A DNA stretch of 64,000 nt, taken from the NCBI RefSeq assembly GCF_000002875.2, contig NC_009398.2:377001-441000 (forward strand). The letters run 5' to 3'. The position numbers and the translations under genes are program-made. This stretch comes from Leishmania infantum JPCM5 (lineage: Eukaryota; Euglenozoa; Kinetoplastea; Trypanosomatida; Trypanosomatidae). Under the pieces are notes generated by a model. It had not been told where the DNA came from, did no database searches, and saw only the letters and a program-made list of their open reading frames with translations. Below, piece after piece: positions 1 through 12,400 of this stretch. How positions within the stretch are numbered: the first letter of the stretch is position 1; the number at the start of each line of letters is the position of its first letter.

Positions 1-2468
1 GGAAGGAGCGTATATACATATACATATACACACACATATATATATATATATGGACGTACAGATGGAAGGGTGGGTCTGTGCGCGCGGGGCGCAGATAGGG
101 AGGGAGGGAGACGCACGCACACACGCGCACAGGAAGCAAGAGGAGCCGATGAACAAGAAGACGGGTGGCTGCGAAGCTGCTGACGACCAGCAGGAGCGAA
201 ACAAGCCAACAATGCCGGCAGCACCACCTAACGAGAAATAAAACCGCAAAACAACAACGAAAGAGGATGTGTGCGTACGGGGAGGAAAACGAGGAGGAGC
301 AAACAATTCTTGAGAAGATGGAGAGATCGCCTCTTGACGGGGGTAGCTCCTTCGAGAGAGAGCCAGGCGCGGCGTACGGCGGACGAGGGAGACGGCGGGG
401 CGTGAAAAAAGACGAAACAACAAGGGAGAAACGCGTGAGCGAGTCGGGTGACTGTGATGGGAGCAGAAAGGAAGGAGGGAGGGAGGGAAGGAAAGAGATC
501 TGTGCACGTGTGTGTGTGTATGTCGCCTACAGTCGATCTGTCCAAGGAGACGCAGAGGAGAGCGAGAGCAGAAACGAAAAAAAAAAACAAGAAAAGTCGA
601 GAAGGAGGCGGGACAACCGGAAGAGGGCAGCACGAGCACACGTCACGACGACAACAGCAACCACAACGGCAGCAGAACCGATGAGAGGATGGAAAAGAAA
701 GAAACACACAAAGAAGGGAGAGGGAGGGGCCTAAGCGAAGTGGTACCCGTGCCTCTTGCGCCACTTCGAAAAACGCGCACAGAGACTCGAAAAACGGCGG
801 GGGAGGGGTGGTGGCGGTGCTTCTGCAACGCCAGCAAATACGAGCAACAAAACCCCTCCCACTGTCAGCGGGGATGACCGGCAGGGATCAAACGGAAGAG
901 GAGGAGGAGGGGAGGGAGTCGCACAGACACAGAAAAGTGAGTAAGAGGGGGGAAGGGGTGGGGTGGGGGGGGGCACAGACACAGACACAGACAGAGAAAG
1001 GGGGCGGGAGGCGGGCGAAGGTCAAAGTGAAACGCAGGCACCCACGTGGACAAGTACAAGAGTAAAGGCAGCCGAAATCAATCAAGGAGCTTCCGCCACC
1101 GAGAGCGGCAGCACAACGACAACAAAACAGAAGAAAAACGCGCGCGAGCGTGTGTGCGTGTGTAGGTGGTGATAGGGCAAACAGGCAACGAGAGATTGGG
1201 AACGAGATGGAGATGTATCAAGAGAGTGAGTGTGTGTGTATGTGCGTGCTGATGCCGCAGTATCGCCCTCTCTCTCGTTCCGTTGCTGCTGCTGTTGCTG
1301 TCCCTCTCGTGCGCGTGTGATCAAGCACCGACGGGAAGAGATGTCTGTGTATGTGTGTGAGCGTCGTGTAAAAGCACGCCAGCTCCTCCACAATCAGAGA
1401 AAGTCCGTGAGTGCTGTGCGAGCCAACGGAAACACTCGGGTAAAGGAAAGCAACAAGGACGGTGGGTGCGAGCACTGGGTATAAGTGGAGGGGTTTGAAG
1501 GAGAGCGAGTGACAGGGAGAAGGGGGCGGGAAGAGGACCGCGCGTGTGCTGTCCAACGTCGGCAGTCGCGCTCTCGCTGCTCCGCGCGCGCCTCTGCTCT
1601 CGTGTATGCGAGCCGGTTTCTGCACGTGTTTGCGCAACGGTGGCTTCAAGTGGTGAGTGGCCCTCCTCACGTACTCGATGATGTTGCTGCGTTACTTTTC
1701 TGATGTATGATGCACCCAACGGCCTCCTTTCGCGACCTGGGGTGCGCGAGCGGGAGCACGCTCAAGACGGAGGCGTGCACAAGGAACGCGAGGGGGAGAG
1801 CGATGACGGTGGGCCATTTTTTTTGTCCAGTAAGGCATGATGGGCGAATGGGAAAGGGTGGAAGGGTGGCGGGTAAGTAAGGGGGAGCGGTGCACAGGTG
1901 GCGCTAGCACGCCTTGCGCTTGCTGCGGCATCGACGTGAACAATAGAGGAGGGCAAGGGCCAGCGCTCGCGTACCACCGCAAACATGGACGGTGACCAAG
2001 TAGCCTGGGCAGGGGAGTGTGCACTGGGATTCAGCGACGCTGCATGAACACCCCTACGAATGAGGGCAGCTCTTTTCTTGCTGCTCGCGTGAGCACTGGT
2101 CGATGCTCTCTGATGCGTGTGGGTGTGTGTATGTGTAGGCTTGCCTTTGGGGAGGCGAGTGATGATGAATTTTAACGGCAAGGATGAAGTGTTCCAGTGA
2201 CTTGCGACCGCGGCGTCTGTCTGTGTGCCACATCGCAGCGGTGACTCGACGCGCCAACGCCTGTGAGAAGGACGATGCCCCTTTCTCGTCTTTTACCGCC
2301 ATCAAGTGCGTTTGTCTCCCCCCTCTCCTGTTCGGCATCGACCGAGAGAAAGCAGAGAAGGCGCGGTGGGCGGTGGGTGCGAGAAGCAGTACGCGCACAC
2401 GTACACAGAGTCGCAAGCGGGCTTGCGGCACTGCAAATACGGCGCGCGCGTATCATTCTTGTGAAACT
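1..2468. other. Intergenic spacer, no gene seen
   Basis: This low-complexity, mostly purine-rich (plus strand) spacer lies downstream of the small gene at 2469-2693 and should hold its 3' UTR. The first 50 bases are a TA/CA microsatellite. Open frames on both strands are short, biased towards R/G/E or S/P/L, and lack recognisable protein features. I see no RNA gene. Confidence 0.6.
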
Positions 2469-2693
2469 CTACTCTCCGGACTTATGCTTGCTCTTGCCAA
2501 ACTCACGCGACACCTTAGGGTGCACTTCCTGCGGCGGCGGGCGCTCCAGCACCCCCTTGCGCATCATCTCCGCCCGCGCGACCGTCGCGAGGGCGAAGAA
2601 GGCAACAAAGCCAAAGAAGACGTCCCGCTTGTTCGAAGCGTAGAAGTTGTGCAGCCGCGCTTTCCAGCTAAGTGGCGGTGGTACGGCAGGCAT
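2469..2693 (-). CDS. Small single-span membrane protein, 74 aa, unknown function
   Basis: A 74-residue protein with a true ATG at 2693 and a TAG stop at 2469. The N-terminus is Pro-rich followed by a basic stretch (KARLHNFYASNKRD). One hydrophobic span follows at about residues 24-40 (VFFGFVAFFALATVARA), and the tail is charged and Lys-rich (RPPPQEVHPKV...KSKHKSGE). It does not look like a shadow frame: it has no homopolymer runs, a balanced composition and a clear membrane segment. The layout (short, basic N-terminus, one span, charged tail) recalls small accessory subunits of mitochondrial inner-membrane complexes in kinetoplastids, but that is inference and I do not recognise the family. 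It is the most downstream gene of the cluster seen here. The start codon directly follows an AG (ccacaag), and other AGs lie within 20 bases, so the 5' UTR may be very short. Confidence 0.7.
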   Translation of the reverse strand: MPAVPPPLSWKARLHNFYASNKRDVFFGFVAFFALATVARAEMMRKGVLERPPPQEVHPKVSREFGKSKHKSGE

Positions 2694-5600
2694 CTTGTGG
2701 TACTAGACGACTGATAACGGCCGGCGGCATGCACGGATGAGCATGCAGCAGATGCCTTCTCTCTTCGGTGGTGGTGGTGGTGGGGGGTGAGAGACTCACA
2801 GAGATGTGACGCCTCGATCTCACAGATGTACACACACGCACGTGACAGCAGGGCGTCGGAAGGGCCGCGCCTCTGGGGAGCTGATATTTTTGTTTATGCG
2901 CCCTTGCGTGTGTGCGTAGATGAGTGCTGAGCGATGAAGTAGAGATCGACCCACGGAGAGGCACAGGAGCGAAGGGAGGAAAAGCGTAAGTACAGCAGAT
3001 GCCAAAGAAAGGGCGAAGAAGCAGGCAGGGGGGGAGGTCTGCGCGCGCCGCTGTGCACGGTGGCGCCACCATACCTGCTCGCTGCCGTCTTCAGTCGCTG
3101 CCCTCATCGTCGTGAAGCCGTCGGTCGAGCAAGGGGAAGGAACAGGAGAGAGAGAGAGGTCATGCTGATTAACCAGCAAGATACACCATGATGGTCGAAT
3201 GTTAGGCAAGTGGAAAGGAATGCGGAAGCGGATGGCCGCGACGCGCCGCAGAGCACGTGTCGCAGCCTCAAGCCACAGCACGATCCCCCTGGGAGAGGCC
3301 GTCCTGTACAGACCTTTGTTGGCTGCGTTCGAGCTTCGCTGCCAGCACCATCAAGAGACGGAGAGACGTAGACACAGGCACACGCGAGCACAGCCATAGA
3401 GCAACATCTAGCCCTCCTAACTACATCGCAGGAACAGTGACGATGTTGCCCTCCGATTCGCCACCCCGCTCGCCCCCAGTTCTCTTCTCCCCTTTATCCT
3501 TCCGCGCGGCACCCATCCCCTGTCAACCTCTCTCCAGAGGAAAGAGGCAAGCGGCGCGGATGGAGCGCGGCGGAGATGGTGTGTAGTCACGTGTGGCGCA
3601 CGCAGAAGGAGATGCAAGGGGGAGAGTGAGGGAAGGGCGGGAGGGAAGAGGCCAACAGTTCGGCTGCAATGACTCTAGAGAAGGCATCCGTCCAACTTTG
3701 AGTGAGTGCGTATAGAAGGGTGGAGGAGGATGAGGAGGGGCGCCGCAAGGAGACACGATGAAGTCGTGGCGCGTCACAAGAGACGCTTAGCCTCCGCACC
3801 CCGCCCAATCTCCACCTGTCTCTCTCTCGCAGCAATCATGTCTGGGCTTTCACAACACACGTACACACGCACATCGGCATGTGTGCATCTCGCCTTTCCT
3901 AATTCATTGAAGCATCATAGGAACGCCGCACAGGTATGCGCAAGGCGTGCAGATGCACAACGACTCAAAGAAAAGCTTCCCTGCCGCTCATACTTCGCTA
4001 TCCTCTGCTCACTCCCATCCCAGCGCGCATGTGTCCCCACCACCACCACCAGCACTGCACCGCACCGCACCCCGAGCTGCTGCACCGCCGAAGCCTGCAG
4101 TTAAACCTTCTCTCCTCGTCAGTAAAGCCCATACCCCCGCACACACATACACACACACGCACCCCCTCCACAGGCGCAGCCCCGCTTGCACATCACAAGA
4201 AGCGTGTGTGTCTGTCTGTGTGTGTGTGTGTGTGTGTGCATGTGGGTGTGGGTGGGCCAGCTATGTTTGTATCATGCCGAATAAACCATAAGTCAAACTG
4301 ACGTGCAAATAGTGGTGTGTCGTCATGGAGGAGGAGGACAGCCCACACCTCGACACATATATATATTCTATACAGGGCACTCACATGCCACATGCAAGAG
4401 AGGGGAGAGGGTGGACGGGTGGGGTGCGTTATGGCAGCGGAGCGGCTGCCCTGTTATCCAGTGCCACAGTCTACTCCCCTCCTCTCTCTCTTCCTGCACA
4501 GCCCCACCTGTGGAATCGTCGAGCGTTCAGTCCTTCTCTGCGGATTTCTCGATTGGGGTCTCGTCCTCGATGCAGGGCATCTAAAGGCATTCGTGTATTG
4601 CAACAATGGTCCATTGAGGTTGACATCACAACGTTCGCATCGACGGCGGAGGAAGGCAGGGGGAGAGGGGAGGGGGAGGGGGAGCGGACGCGAGCAAGGG
4701 AGGCAGAACACTCTCAAGCAAGCCAAACCGTCGGCCCTCGCTCGCCCACACAGACGCGGACACCTCGCATGCACCACAGCGACACGCAGATGCTTGCAGG
4801 CAACACCCGCGCAGGCGCGGGTCGTTCCACCATCAAGAGAACGACCCACTCGCCTCATTTTCTCGCATCTAGCCATTTCTAACACATCAACAGCTGCCAC
4901 CAGTCCATCCCCACCCTGCCCGCCCCGCCCCTCCTCTTCCTCGACACACACAAACACACACACACACACACACAGACACAGTCGCGCAAGGAGAGGGCGA
5001 GCGAGCAAGGCAACTTGCGTCGACAAAGGAAAAGCGGAAAGAGCAACGGAGCCATGCTGTGTGAACGAACCGATACAAAAAAGGCGCACTAAGTATTATT
5101 GTGTTGCTACTCGTGCTGGCGGCCTGATCGGGTGCGCGCGCCCACCTTTCCGCCCTTGCCCGCCTCCACGCAAACGTATGTATTCGCTTGAACCGAGTTC
5201 GACCCCCTTCCCAGGGTGACGGAAACAGGCATACACACAGGCGGAAGTAACCGCTCCTGCAGGCACGTCCGCAGTCGCCGTTGCTTTACACCTTGTGCAC
5301 CGTATCGCAACATCTAGCAGTGGACCTCTGGTACCATACGGGGCAACGTGCTCACAAGACGTGTGGTCGGGGGGGGGTTGGCTCCTAGAATCCTGCGGCA
5401 GAGCGAGCGTGCGACAGTTACAAGAGAACGAGTGGAGAAACCCCACCACCCTCCCTCCGTTTCACTCCCCCTCCCCTCGCTACCACGCGCCACCAAAATG
5501 AACGCATGCACAGCTGCGAAAATCTCTCCGAGCGATGTAACGCTGCAGCCGCCTATTTTGAAAGAGAGGTGAGGGCGCGAGGTCGATCGCTCGTCATCGG

Positions 5601-6711
5601 GCCAAACAGCCACGATCAGAAGCGAAACGCACAAGCACGCACGCACACGCACGCATGGGCAAGGCACAGCTGACTAATCACTCGTTTCCAATGCGGGATT
5701 CAAACGGAGGGTGGGATGGGGGAGAGGAAAAGGGTATACCACAGACTCCATGTGCGGTCGAGCGTACACACACGGAGCCCACGAAGAGGTGCGGCATTGC
5801 ACCCCGTTGGACGCCTGGTGAAGGGCTGCGGAGAAGAGCTGGCCGAAGGAAAAAAAAATGACGGACAGGAAGGTTAGAAGTGTGTGTGAAAAGCGCCCTC
5901 GTGCATTTGTCCATCGCTGCGCTTGTCGCGTTTCTCGTTGGCTGATCGGCTCTCACAGTGCGCACGCGTGTGCGTGTTCGCCGATGCGCGTAAGCACGGG
6001 TTCGAAAACAGGGATGGCGCTTGCGTGTGCTCCGTTCAAAGCCCACAGCGCAAGCGAATAGTGATGGTGGTGGTGGCGGTGGGGAGCGCTCTCCACCGCG
6101 CAGCCACGCCTCACGTGCACTGCTCGTTGCTAATTCTTTCCTCTTGTTGCTTAATGCATGTGACATAGAATAAAGGCTAAAAGAGATGCAGACGTGGAGG
6201 GGAGGGGAGGGGAGGAGGAAGAGGGAAGGGAGTATTAGTGAGTGAGGGTTGTGTGGGTGGGTGGGTGGGAGAGGGGAGAGGGTAATGATAAGCGAGCACA
6301 CGACAGCTGCCTCGCCTGTCACCTCACATCTCTATTTTTGATAAGCGTGACCAAAACACGACAGATGATAATAATAGCACAATAAAAAGAAATATATATA
6401 TAGAGAGAGCGAGCGAATTGGCAGAAGACGGCAGGACGTGCATGTAGCATCCACACATAAAGAAGGGCTAAAATACACGGAGGACAACACGGAGAGGTGT
6501 GCGGGATCCAGCTTCACCAAGCCTAGCCAGCCCGCAAGATCACAGCTCTCCCTCTTTCACTTGTCTTGCGTCTGTCGCTGTGTGCGCTTTATACACAGCA
6601 AGAGGACCCTGCGACTGATGACGCGTCGCGGTCGTACCTCCGGCGGGCATGAGCTCTCAGGGACAGCCACCCTCAGCGGCCACGATGGCACCACACAACA
6701 AATTGCAGCAC
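2694..6711. other. 4.0 kb intergenic spacer, no gene seen
   Basis: This spacer lies between the start of the 74-aa gene and the stop of glutathione synthetase. It should hold the glutathione synthetase 3' UTR and the processing signals of the small gene. It contains CA/TG microsatellites (about 4203-4240 and 4945-4980) and several poly-purine tracts. The longest open frame (4317-5219, plus strand) is low complexity and on the wrong strand. At this length an unrecognised small gene cannot be excluded, but none stands out. Confidence 0.5.
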
Positions 6712-8532
6712 CTAACTGATTATCTGCACGCTGTCCAAGGCCGCTACGCCAGCTACCACGCCGCCGTCCGTGACATCTGCCGGCTTCGTCCGCACCAAGC
6801 TGCCGGCGGCTTGATTAATGATGTACCCGTTTGCGTCGGATGACAAGATGACGCCGAAGATGCCGACCTCTGAGCACGCATTCCTCTCCAGCACGTGGAT
6901 TCTATTTCTCTGGAAGAAGACACCAGTCGCAACGGGGTAGTCGATTTTGCGCATCAAGATGTACTCACGCCGGATCTTCTTGTAGACCGGGTCATCGCTC
7001 GTCACATCACGCAGCATGCGCTGCATGGGCTCTCCGGCGATGAGGTTGCCGCCTCCCTCCAGCTGCGGCTTTAGCACATACCGCTCCGGGCGCAACACGG
7101 CGTCGGCGATCCAGTGCTCCGGGTCGTTGATCACCTTACCCTCGTCGATGCGCTGCCGGTTCGTTGCAAGCCGCGCGTACTCATCTTCATTCAGCGAGTA
7201 CTGCGGAACAAAGTGCTCCGCCAGGGCGGCTGCCTTCTGCTGGTCGCCATCGAAGCTCACCGGCGCCAGCACCTCCGACACGTTCGACATGAGCTGCTGC
7301 ATCTTTTTAAAGGTCATCAGGTGGTACGGAACGCTCGGGCACTTCACCGCGTTGGACTCCTCGATCCGCTCTCGCGTCTGCCACGCCGTCTCCGTCGGCA
7401 AGTCCTTCGGCACGTAGGTGCTGCGGAAGTAAGCCACCGCTACAACGTACTTCTTGTCCACCACGGCGAAGGGCGGCTGCAGCTGCTCGCTCAAGTCCTC
7501 CTTCGTCTCCGTGCTGCAATCGTGTTCGTTACCACAAAGAGTGGCGTGCTCCAGCTGCATCGTCTCATGCAACTGCGCGAGCGTGCGCCGCAGACTTAGC
7601 ACGCCATGCGTCTCAAGCAGCTCCAGCAACAGCTTGTACTGATCAGCCGTGTTAAGCTCGTTTTCCTGCACTACAGCGAGCACAATCGGCTTTAGCGCGA
7701 CACCCGTGCGCTGCTGATACTGACGAAGGAAGCTTGAATAGGGCACGGCGTCGCGCCAAGCAGCAACTGCCTCGGCAAGAGCCGCCGACACCTGCACCCC
7801 CGAGTTGTGCTTTTCGTCTGTCACATACGCAGACTCGCGTTGCCGCGGCGATGTGGCGACGACGGACGGCGCGGCATACGAAGCCGCTTTAGTGCCCTCG
7901 ACCGCCGCCGCAGCGCCAACGTTCATGAAGGCCTCGCGGAACTTGTGAAGGTACGCGTGAAAACGCTGCACCAGCGGGGAGATACCGGCGAATGAGCAAC
8001 TGATGGTGTTGATCTCGATGTTCTTCCACTGTCGTGCCGTCCCTGCTGCAACCGCGGCCGCGACCTCGGCGGAGGAAAGGTGGCTGCCGCTCTCGGGGTC
8101 GACGGAGCTCATGTAGTCGGTGCGAAGGATGCCCAGCATAAGCGGCTGGTACACCGGGGCCTTCGCCCCGACGGGGGTGGTCATGTACACCTTCTCCAGG
8201 ATGGAAAGCAGCCGGCCGGTGAAGCCGCGATCGCTCTCTGCCGTCGACTTCATGGAGTCACGCAAGAACTCGAAGTTACGCGACGTGCGGTTGATCGCCT
8301 CATTCCACAGGAGCTGGCGGTCGTACAACTGGTACAGCACATCCGCCTTCATAGGGAAGGGCCGCAGGGACAAGGCAGGATGGGTGATTTCGTAAGTGTG
8401 GGGCTGATGAATGACAAGTCCCAGCTCAAGGCACTTGGCTGCGAGCTCCTCCTCACTCGGAAGACCCTCAAGTACATAATTGGGAACTGCCGTACTGGTG
8501 GTGGCGGTGGCCGTCGTCGTCGTGGCGGGCAT
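6712..8532 (-). CDS. GS: Glutathione synthetase
   Basis: A 606-aa cytosolic enzyme that joins gamma-glutamylcysteine and glycine using ATP to make glutathione, the precursor of trypanothione in kinetoplastids. It is a eukaryotic-type glutathione synthetase. The glycine-rich ATP-grasp loop YVLKPQLEGGGN is near residues 485-496 (Lys488). The C-terminal signature region has ERNACSEVGIFGVIL followed by the conserved ending AAGSLVRTK. It is longer than the human enzyme (474 aa) because of an Ala/Thr-rich N-terminus and insertions in the middle. The start is set at the ATG ending at 8532. A long pyrimidine tract (about 8565-8625 on the minus strand) ends in a CAG whose G is at 8558, and no ATG intervenes, so the 5' UTR is about 25 nt. 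The open frame continues upstream without an ATG and is non-coding. POLIC lies immediately upstream, an order I recall from T. brucei. Confidence 0.95.
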   Translation of the reverse strand: MPATTTTATATTSTAVPNYVLEGLPSEEELAAKCLELGLVIHQPHTYEITHPALSLRPFPMKADVLYQLYDRQLLWNEAINRTSRNFEFLRDSMKSTAESDRGFTGRLLSILEKVYMTTPVGAKAPVYQPLMLGILRTDYMSSVDPESGSHLSSAEVAAAVAAGTARQWKNIEINTISCSFAGISPLVQRFHAYLHKFREAFMNVGAAAAVEGTKAASYAAPSVVATSPRQRESAYVTDEKHNSGVQVSAALAEAVAAWRDAVPYSSFLRQYQQRTGVALKPIVLAVVQENELNTADQYKLLLELLETHGVLSLRRTLAQLHETMQLEHATLCGNEHDCSTETKEDLSEQLQPPFAVVDKKYVVAVAYFRSTYVPKDLPTETAWQTRERIEESNAVKCPSVPYHLMTFKKMQQLMSNVSEVLAPVSFDGDQQKAAALAEHFVPQYSLNEDEYARLATNRQRIDEGKVINDPEHWIADAVLRPERYVLKPQLEGGGNLIAGEPMQRMLRDVTSDDPVYKKIRREYILMRKIDYPVATGVFFQRNRIHVLERNACSEVGIFGVILSSDANGYIINQAAGSLVRTKPADVTDGGVVAGVAALDSVQIIS

Positions 8533-8557
8533 GTCTTTCGCGTTTTCGGTGTCTGTT

Positions 8558-8625
8558 CTGAAGATGAGACGGTGCGTGGAGTATGAGAGATGGGGGAGGA
8601 GGAGGATTAGAGGTGGGTGGGTGGG
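8558..8625 (-). promoter_or_regulatory. Polypyrimidine tract and trans-splice acceptor for glutathione synthetase
   Basis: On the minus strand a long C/T-rich stretch is followed by the first AG (…catcttcag), with the G at 8558. The glutathione synthetase ATG comes 25 nt later with no intervening ATG. This is the standard trypanosomatid layout for spliced-leader addition. The exact acceptor is inferred. Confidence 0.7.
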
Positions 8626-8871
8626 TGGGGTGGGGGGGGCAGGGTACACGTTGGTGTTCGAGTGGCCCTGAAAAAGAACCGCACCAGGAAAGCACACGCA
8701 GACGCGTGCGCACAAGGAAAGCCTGCGGCGCAGCAACAAATAGAGGCGGCAGGGCTGTAGAAGGGAGACAGAGAAAGAGTGGTGAGAACATGAGAACCGC
8801 ACTCTCAGCCGAAAGGCGACGTCGAGCGCCGTTTCGTTTTTTTTTTCGTGCCTGCCCTGCTTCGCGTTTTC

Positions 8872-8956
8872 AACATGTCCACGTCTCCAGCAAAACGACC
8901 CCCCACCCCCACCACCCCTCCGGCTCGTCACGGGCCCACATGGCCTGGTGGGAAGC
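8872..8956 (-). mobile_element. SIDER2-like fragment (3' end only)
   Basis: About 85 bp align with 21281-21358. Both share the blocks GACATGTT…AAAA, the GGAGACGTRGACATG segment, CCGGAGGGGTGGT and GCTTCCCACCAGGCCATG (minus-strand reading), with an estimated identity of about 80%. No further homology extends towards the 5' side, so this looks like a 5'-truncated copy. SIDER2 elements are short degenerate retroposons common in Leishmania 3' UTRs, and here it would lie in the POLIC 3' UTR. Family assignment is from memory of the consensus; the pairwise repeat is seen directly. Confidence 0.5.
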
Positions 8957-9440
8957 GGCACAGCAAGTCAAGCGAACAAGCCGAAAGGCAAAACGAAAAC
9001 GAAAAACAGCGATCCGCGCCAACAAGGCAGAAACCTCCCCTCCCCCTCATCCCGAAGACGACAAGAAAGATGGCCGGGGTGGTCGTGTTGTTGCCACAGC
9101 AGCGACTCTTCCCCACTGACAGAGAGACTCAAGAGAGTGAGAGACGCAGGCAGGCAGACACACACACACGCATACAGGCACACATGCGCATGCACGTCCG
9201 TAAACGCAACGACTGCCGTGCCCAATAAAACACCCACGTGCACCAGCACACGCACTTGCTGAGCAACCACTACTCACGCGGTAGTATCTATGATACGCTC
9301 TCTATGATGCGTCATTGCTGTAGGTATGCTCTTTTCGCTCCACACAACATGACGATACAAAAACAGGCTCAGGTTGGAGGAGGAGGAGGGGCACACACGC
9401 ACGCACACACAACCTCGCTGCTTCACCTGGGAGCCGGCCG

Positions 9441-12400
9441 CTACACCGACAACTCCCCCAGCGACGGACCCGAGTGAATCTCTGCCTTGAAGGGAACATC
9501 CAGCTTCATGTCCGGCCAGAGGGCCGCAATAGCTTCCTGCGTGTGCCCCATGATGCGGGCGAGATCAGCGCGAACCTCGTCGGCGACACACTTGTGCGCG
9601 TCCACCCAAACGCAGTCGTGCACAGTGTTCACCAAAAACGCCTTCTCGCCGTAGTTGCGCTTGCGGTAGAACTCGCGCACGATGGCGCCGCACATGATCT
9701 GCACAATCTCACCAGCAAGTCCCTGCACTGGGTAGTTCTTCAGACGCGGCACACTCTTGCGGTCCCTCGTAAAGTCAAACTTGCTGCCGGTGGGCACAAC
9801 AAAGTAGTATATCGGCTCCGTCAGCATCACGGCGCGGCGGATGTTGGCGTTCCAGAGAGACGTGTCCAGCGTGCGCAGCCGCAGCAGCCGATCCGCACCT
9901 GCCTCCACGCACCTCGTAACGAGGCTGTAATACTTGCACAGCTCCTTGTAGTGGTGCTCTTCGGCCACAATAAGGCGATCCACCTCCTGCTCCGTGAGCC
10001 CCGTGGTGGTGGAGATGGTCGAGACGCCAGCGCCGTACTGGCGCTGGAAGGAGAACACCTTCGCCTGCTGCCGCAGCTGGATGTATTGCGGGTCCTTCTC
10101 CACCTTGGCCTTGCGCACCACATCCTCGTAGGGCTCCTTTGTCATAAGGGAGACGCGTAGGCAGTGGAAGTCGACGTTGTCGCGCAGCTCCTGCATCATG
10201 CGCGGGTCTCGGCACAGCGCGGCCAGGACTACGACCTCGAGCTGGCTGTAGTCTGCCTCGATCATCATACCCTGCGCACCGAATCGTGACACGATCAGGC
10301 GGCGCAGATCCTCTTCCTTCGGAATGTTCTGCAAATTCGGCGACTGAGAAGAAAGGCGGCCCGTGGCCGTCACGCAGTGGCATAGCTCGCCGTGAACGCG
10401 GTCGTGGCACTCCGGCAGCACGGCGCGGAAGAGGCAGCCCTCCTCGAAGAGCTGCAGTTTCTTCTCGGTAAAGCGCAGCTGCTGCAGCGCGGAGAAGAAG
10501 GAGAGGTCGATTGTCTTGTACGGCGACAGCAGCATCGTCACCCGCTCCATCGCGTCGGCGCCGGATGACGCAGACTTGCCGCGCAAGAAGCGCCGCAGCA
10601 GGGGGTGCAGCTTCTCCGGTGTCACCATCCACAGCATGCCGGCCGTCGAGGCCCGCTCCTGCCCATGCAGGCCCTGCGGCGCGCTCGACGGAGTCGGCTG
10701 CGAACTGCGGAATGCGTCCCGCGGCGTGCCCACGACCGAGGCGCACTGCGACACAATACTCTTCACAGCTCCCTCGACGCCACCGAGCGACACGAGCTCC
10801 TTTGCATGCGCTTCCCATGTGCACCGGGCCGAGAAGGTCGTGGCGTTGGACGAGCTGAGCTCCGAGAAGTCGGACTCGAAAGAGTCGGCGCCCTGCGGCG
10901 GCGGAGGGAAGGCCTTGCTGACGTCCGCGAAGCACACCCGCTCCAGCGATGCCGGCTCTCCGTCCGCGCCGACGCCGTCCACTTGCCCGTCGAACACGGC
11001 CTTCTTGATGGCCTCGAGTACTCCAGTGTCCACAAGCGACTCCAGCTTGTCGTGCGCGCAGTTTGTTAGAATGAGAATGTTGCGCAGGTCTGCCGCGGTG
11101 TCACCGTCACCGGCCGCTCTGCCTCCTTGTCGCGTCCTCTTGCCACCGGACTTCCGTGTTGTGGGTGCCTTCGCCTCCCCTGTCGATGCCGCGGACGACA
11201 CTGCGAGGAGCTGCTTGAGTGGCTCGTAGGCGGCGATGCGCTCCTTCAGCTGTGTCACCGTCACTACATCCGGCCTCTCCGCAACGGGAATAATGTCGTC
11301 CACGGCCACACGCAGGTTGATCTCACGCGCCTCGGGGCCTGTGACGGCGGGGCAGTAGAGCGATATCTGCTCCATCCAGCCGCCGATCTTCACCTTGCAG
11401 AGCACCACCACGACAGCGGTCTGCTGAATCAGCGCATCCATCGTGCAGCGCTTGCAGAGCTGCTGGATTCTTTGCAGGCTGCGCCGCACATCATTCAGAG
11501 TGATGGCGCTGCCGCTGCTTTGGCCACCGCTGCCGGTGCCGCCGTTGCCGCCGAGTAAGGCGTCCGCCTGCATGTACGCCTCTGGCGCCTTGGTGCCAGT
11601 GACATGGCACACGGCATGCGGGAAGAGGCTCGTTGCCGGGTACCTGGTCGGCTTTACAGGAATAAAACGCGACCCGAGGTGGCGACACAGACCACCGCCG
11701 TAGATGATGGTGCTGATATCCTGTGGTGAACGGAAGTTGATACGCTGCCGCACATCGTCGTCCATGGACTGTGTAAAGTCCATGATCTTGTGATGCAGCA
11801 CCTTCTCTAGTCGTTCGTGCTCGAGGCGCAGCGTATTGGCAAAGTACGTCACCTGCGACTGCGGCACCAGCTGCAGCCCTTGCAGCTCCATCTCCATCGA
11901 CGCCAACAGGCCGTCCATGCGGTGCTGCACCGAGGACATCTGCCGCGTGCTCACAGCGACCTCGAGCTGCGTCTCGTAGATCAGTTTCAGCTTTGCCAAG
12001 GGCTGCATCGAGCCCTTCAGCGGCCCGTCGTGGTACTGCAGCAGCGTTCGCTCCATCGTAGCCAGGTGTAGGTTGTTGAAACCCTTCAACAGGTACTGGG
12101 CATACTGAGCGCACCAGATTTTGCCACCGTTGTACAGGAACGTGCGCAACCGCACGCTGCGCCGCAGGAACAGCAAGATGCGCTTGATGTCCCACCCGAT
12201 CAGGATGGCGTTCTCGGCCCTGTCCTTCGGATCCGGCGCGTCAGGTGGGCCGATCGGCAACGTGTCTGGCAGCACCACCTCCGGGTCAACAAACTCCTTC
12301 ACCTCGCCCGTCTTGTCTTCGATCTTGGCCCTCCAGTGACGCACCGCCGGCGGGTTCATCAAGTTGAGCGACGTCCACAGTTGTCCCGACACGTCCACCA

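Larger units (their letters stand above)
8533..9440. other. Intergenic spacer between POLIC and glutathione synthetase
   Basis: This 0.9 kb spacer carries the POLIC 3' UTR, a short SIDER2-like remnant (8872-8956) and the pyrimidine tract for glutathione synthetase. CA/TG and purine-rich low-complexity sequence fills the rest. No gene is seen. Confidence 0.6.

Noticed and set aside
4317..5219. 300-aa plus-strand open frame
   Set aside because: Low-complexity Thr/His/Arg-rich product from CA-repeat and GC-rich spacer, on the strand opposite to the whole gene cluster.
5940..6015. tRNA-like pieces (TGGCTGATCGG and GGTTCGAAAAC)
   Set aside because: Box A and box B are both imperfect and the flanks do not fold into a cloverleaf with an acceptor stem.
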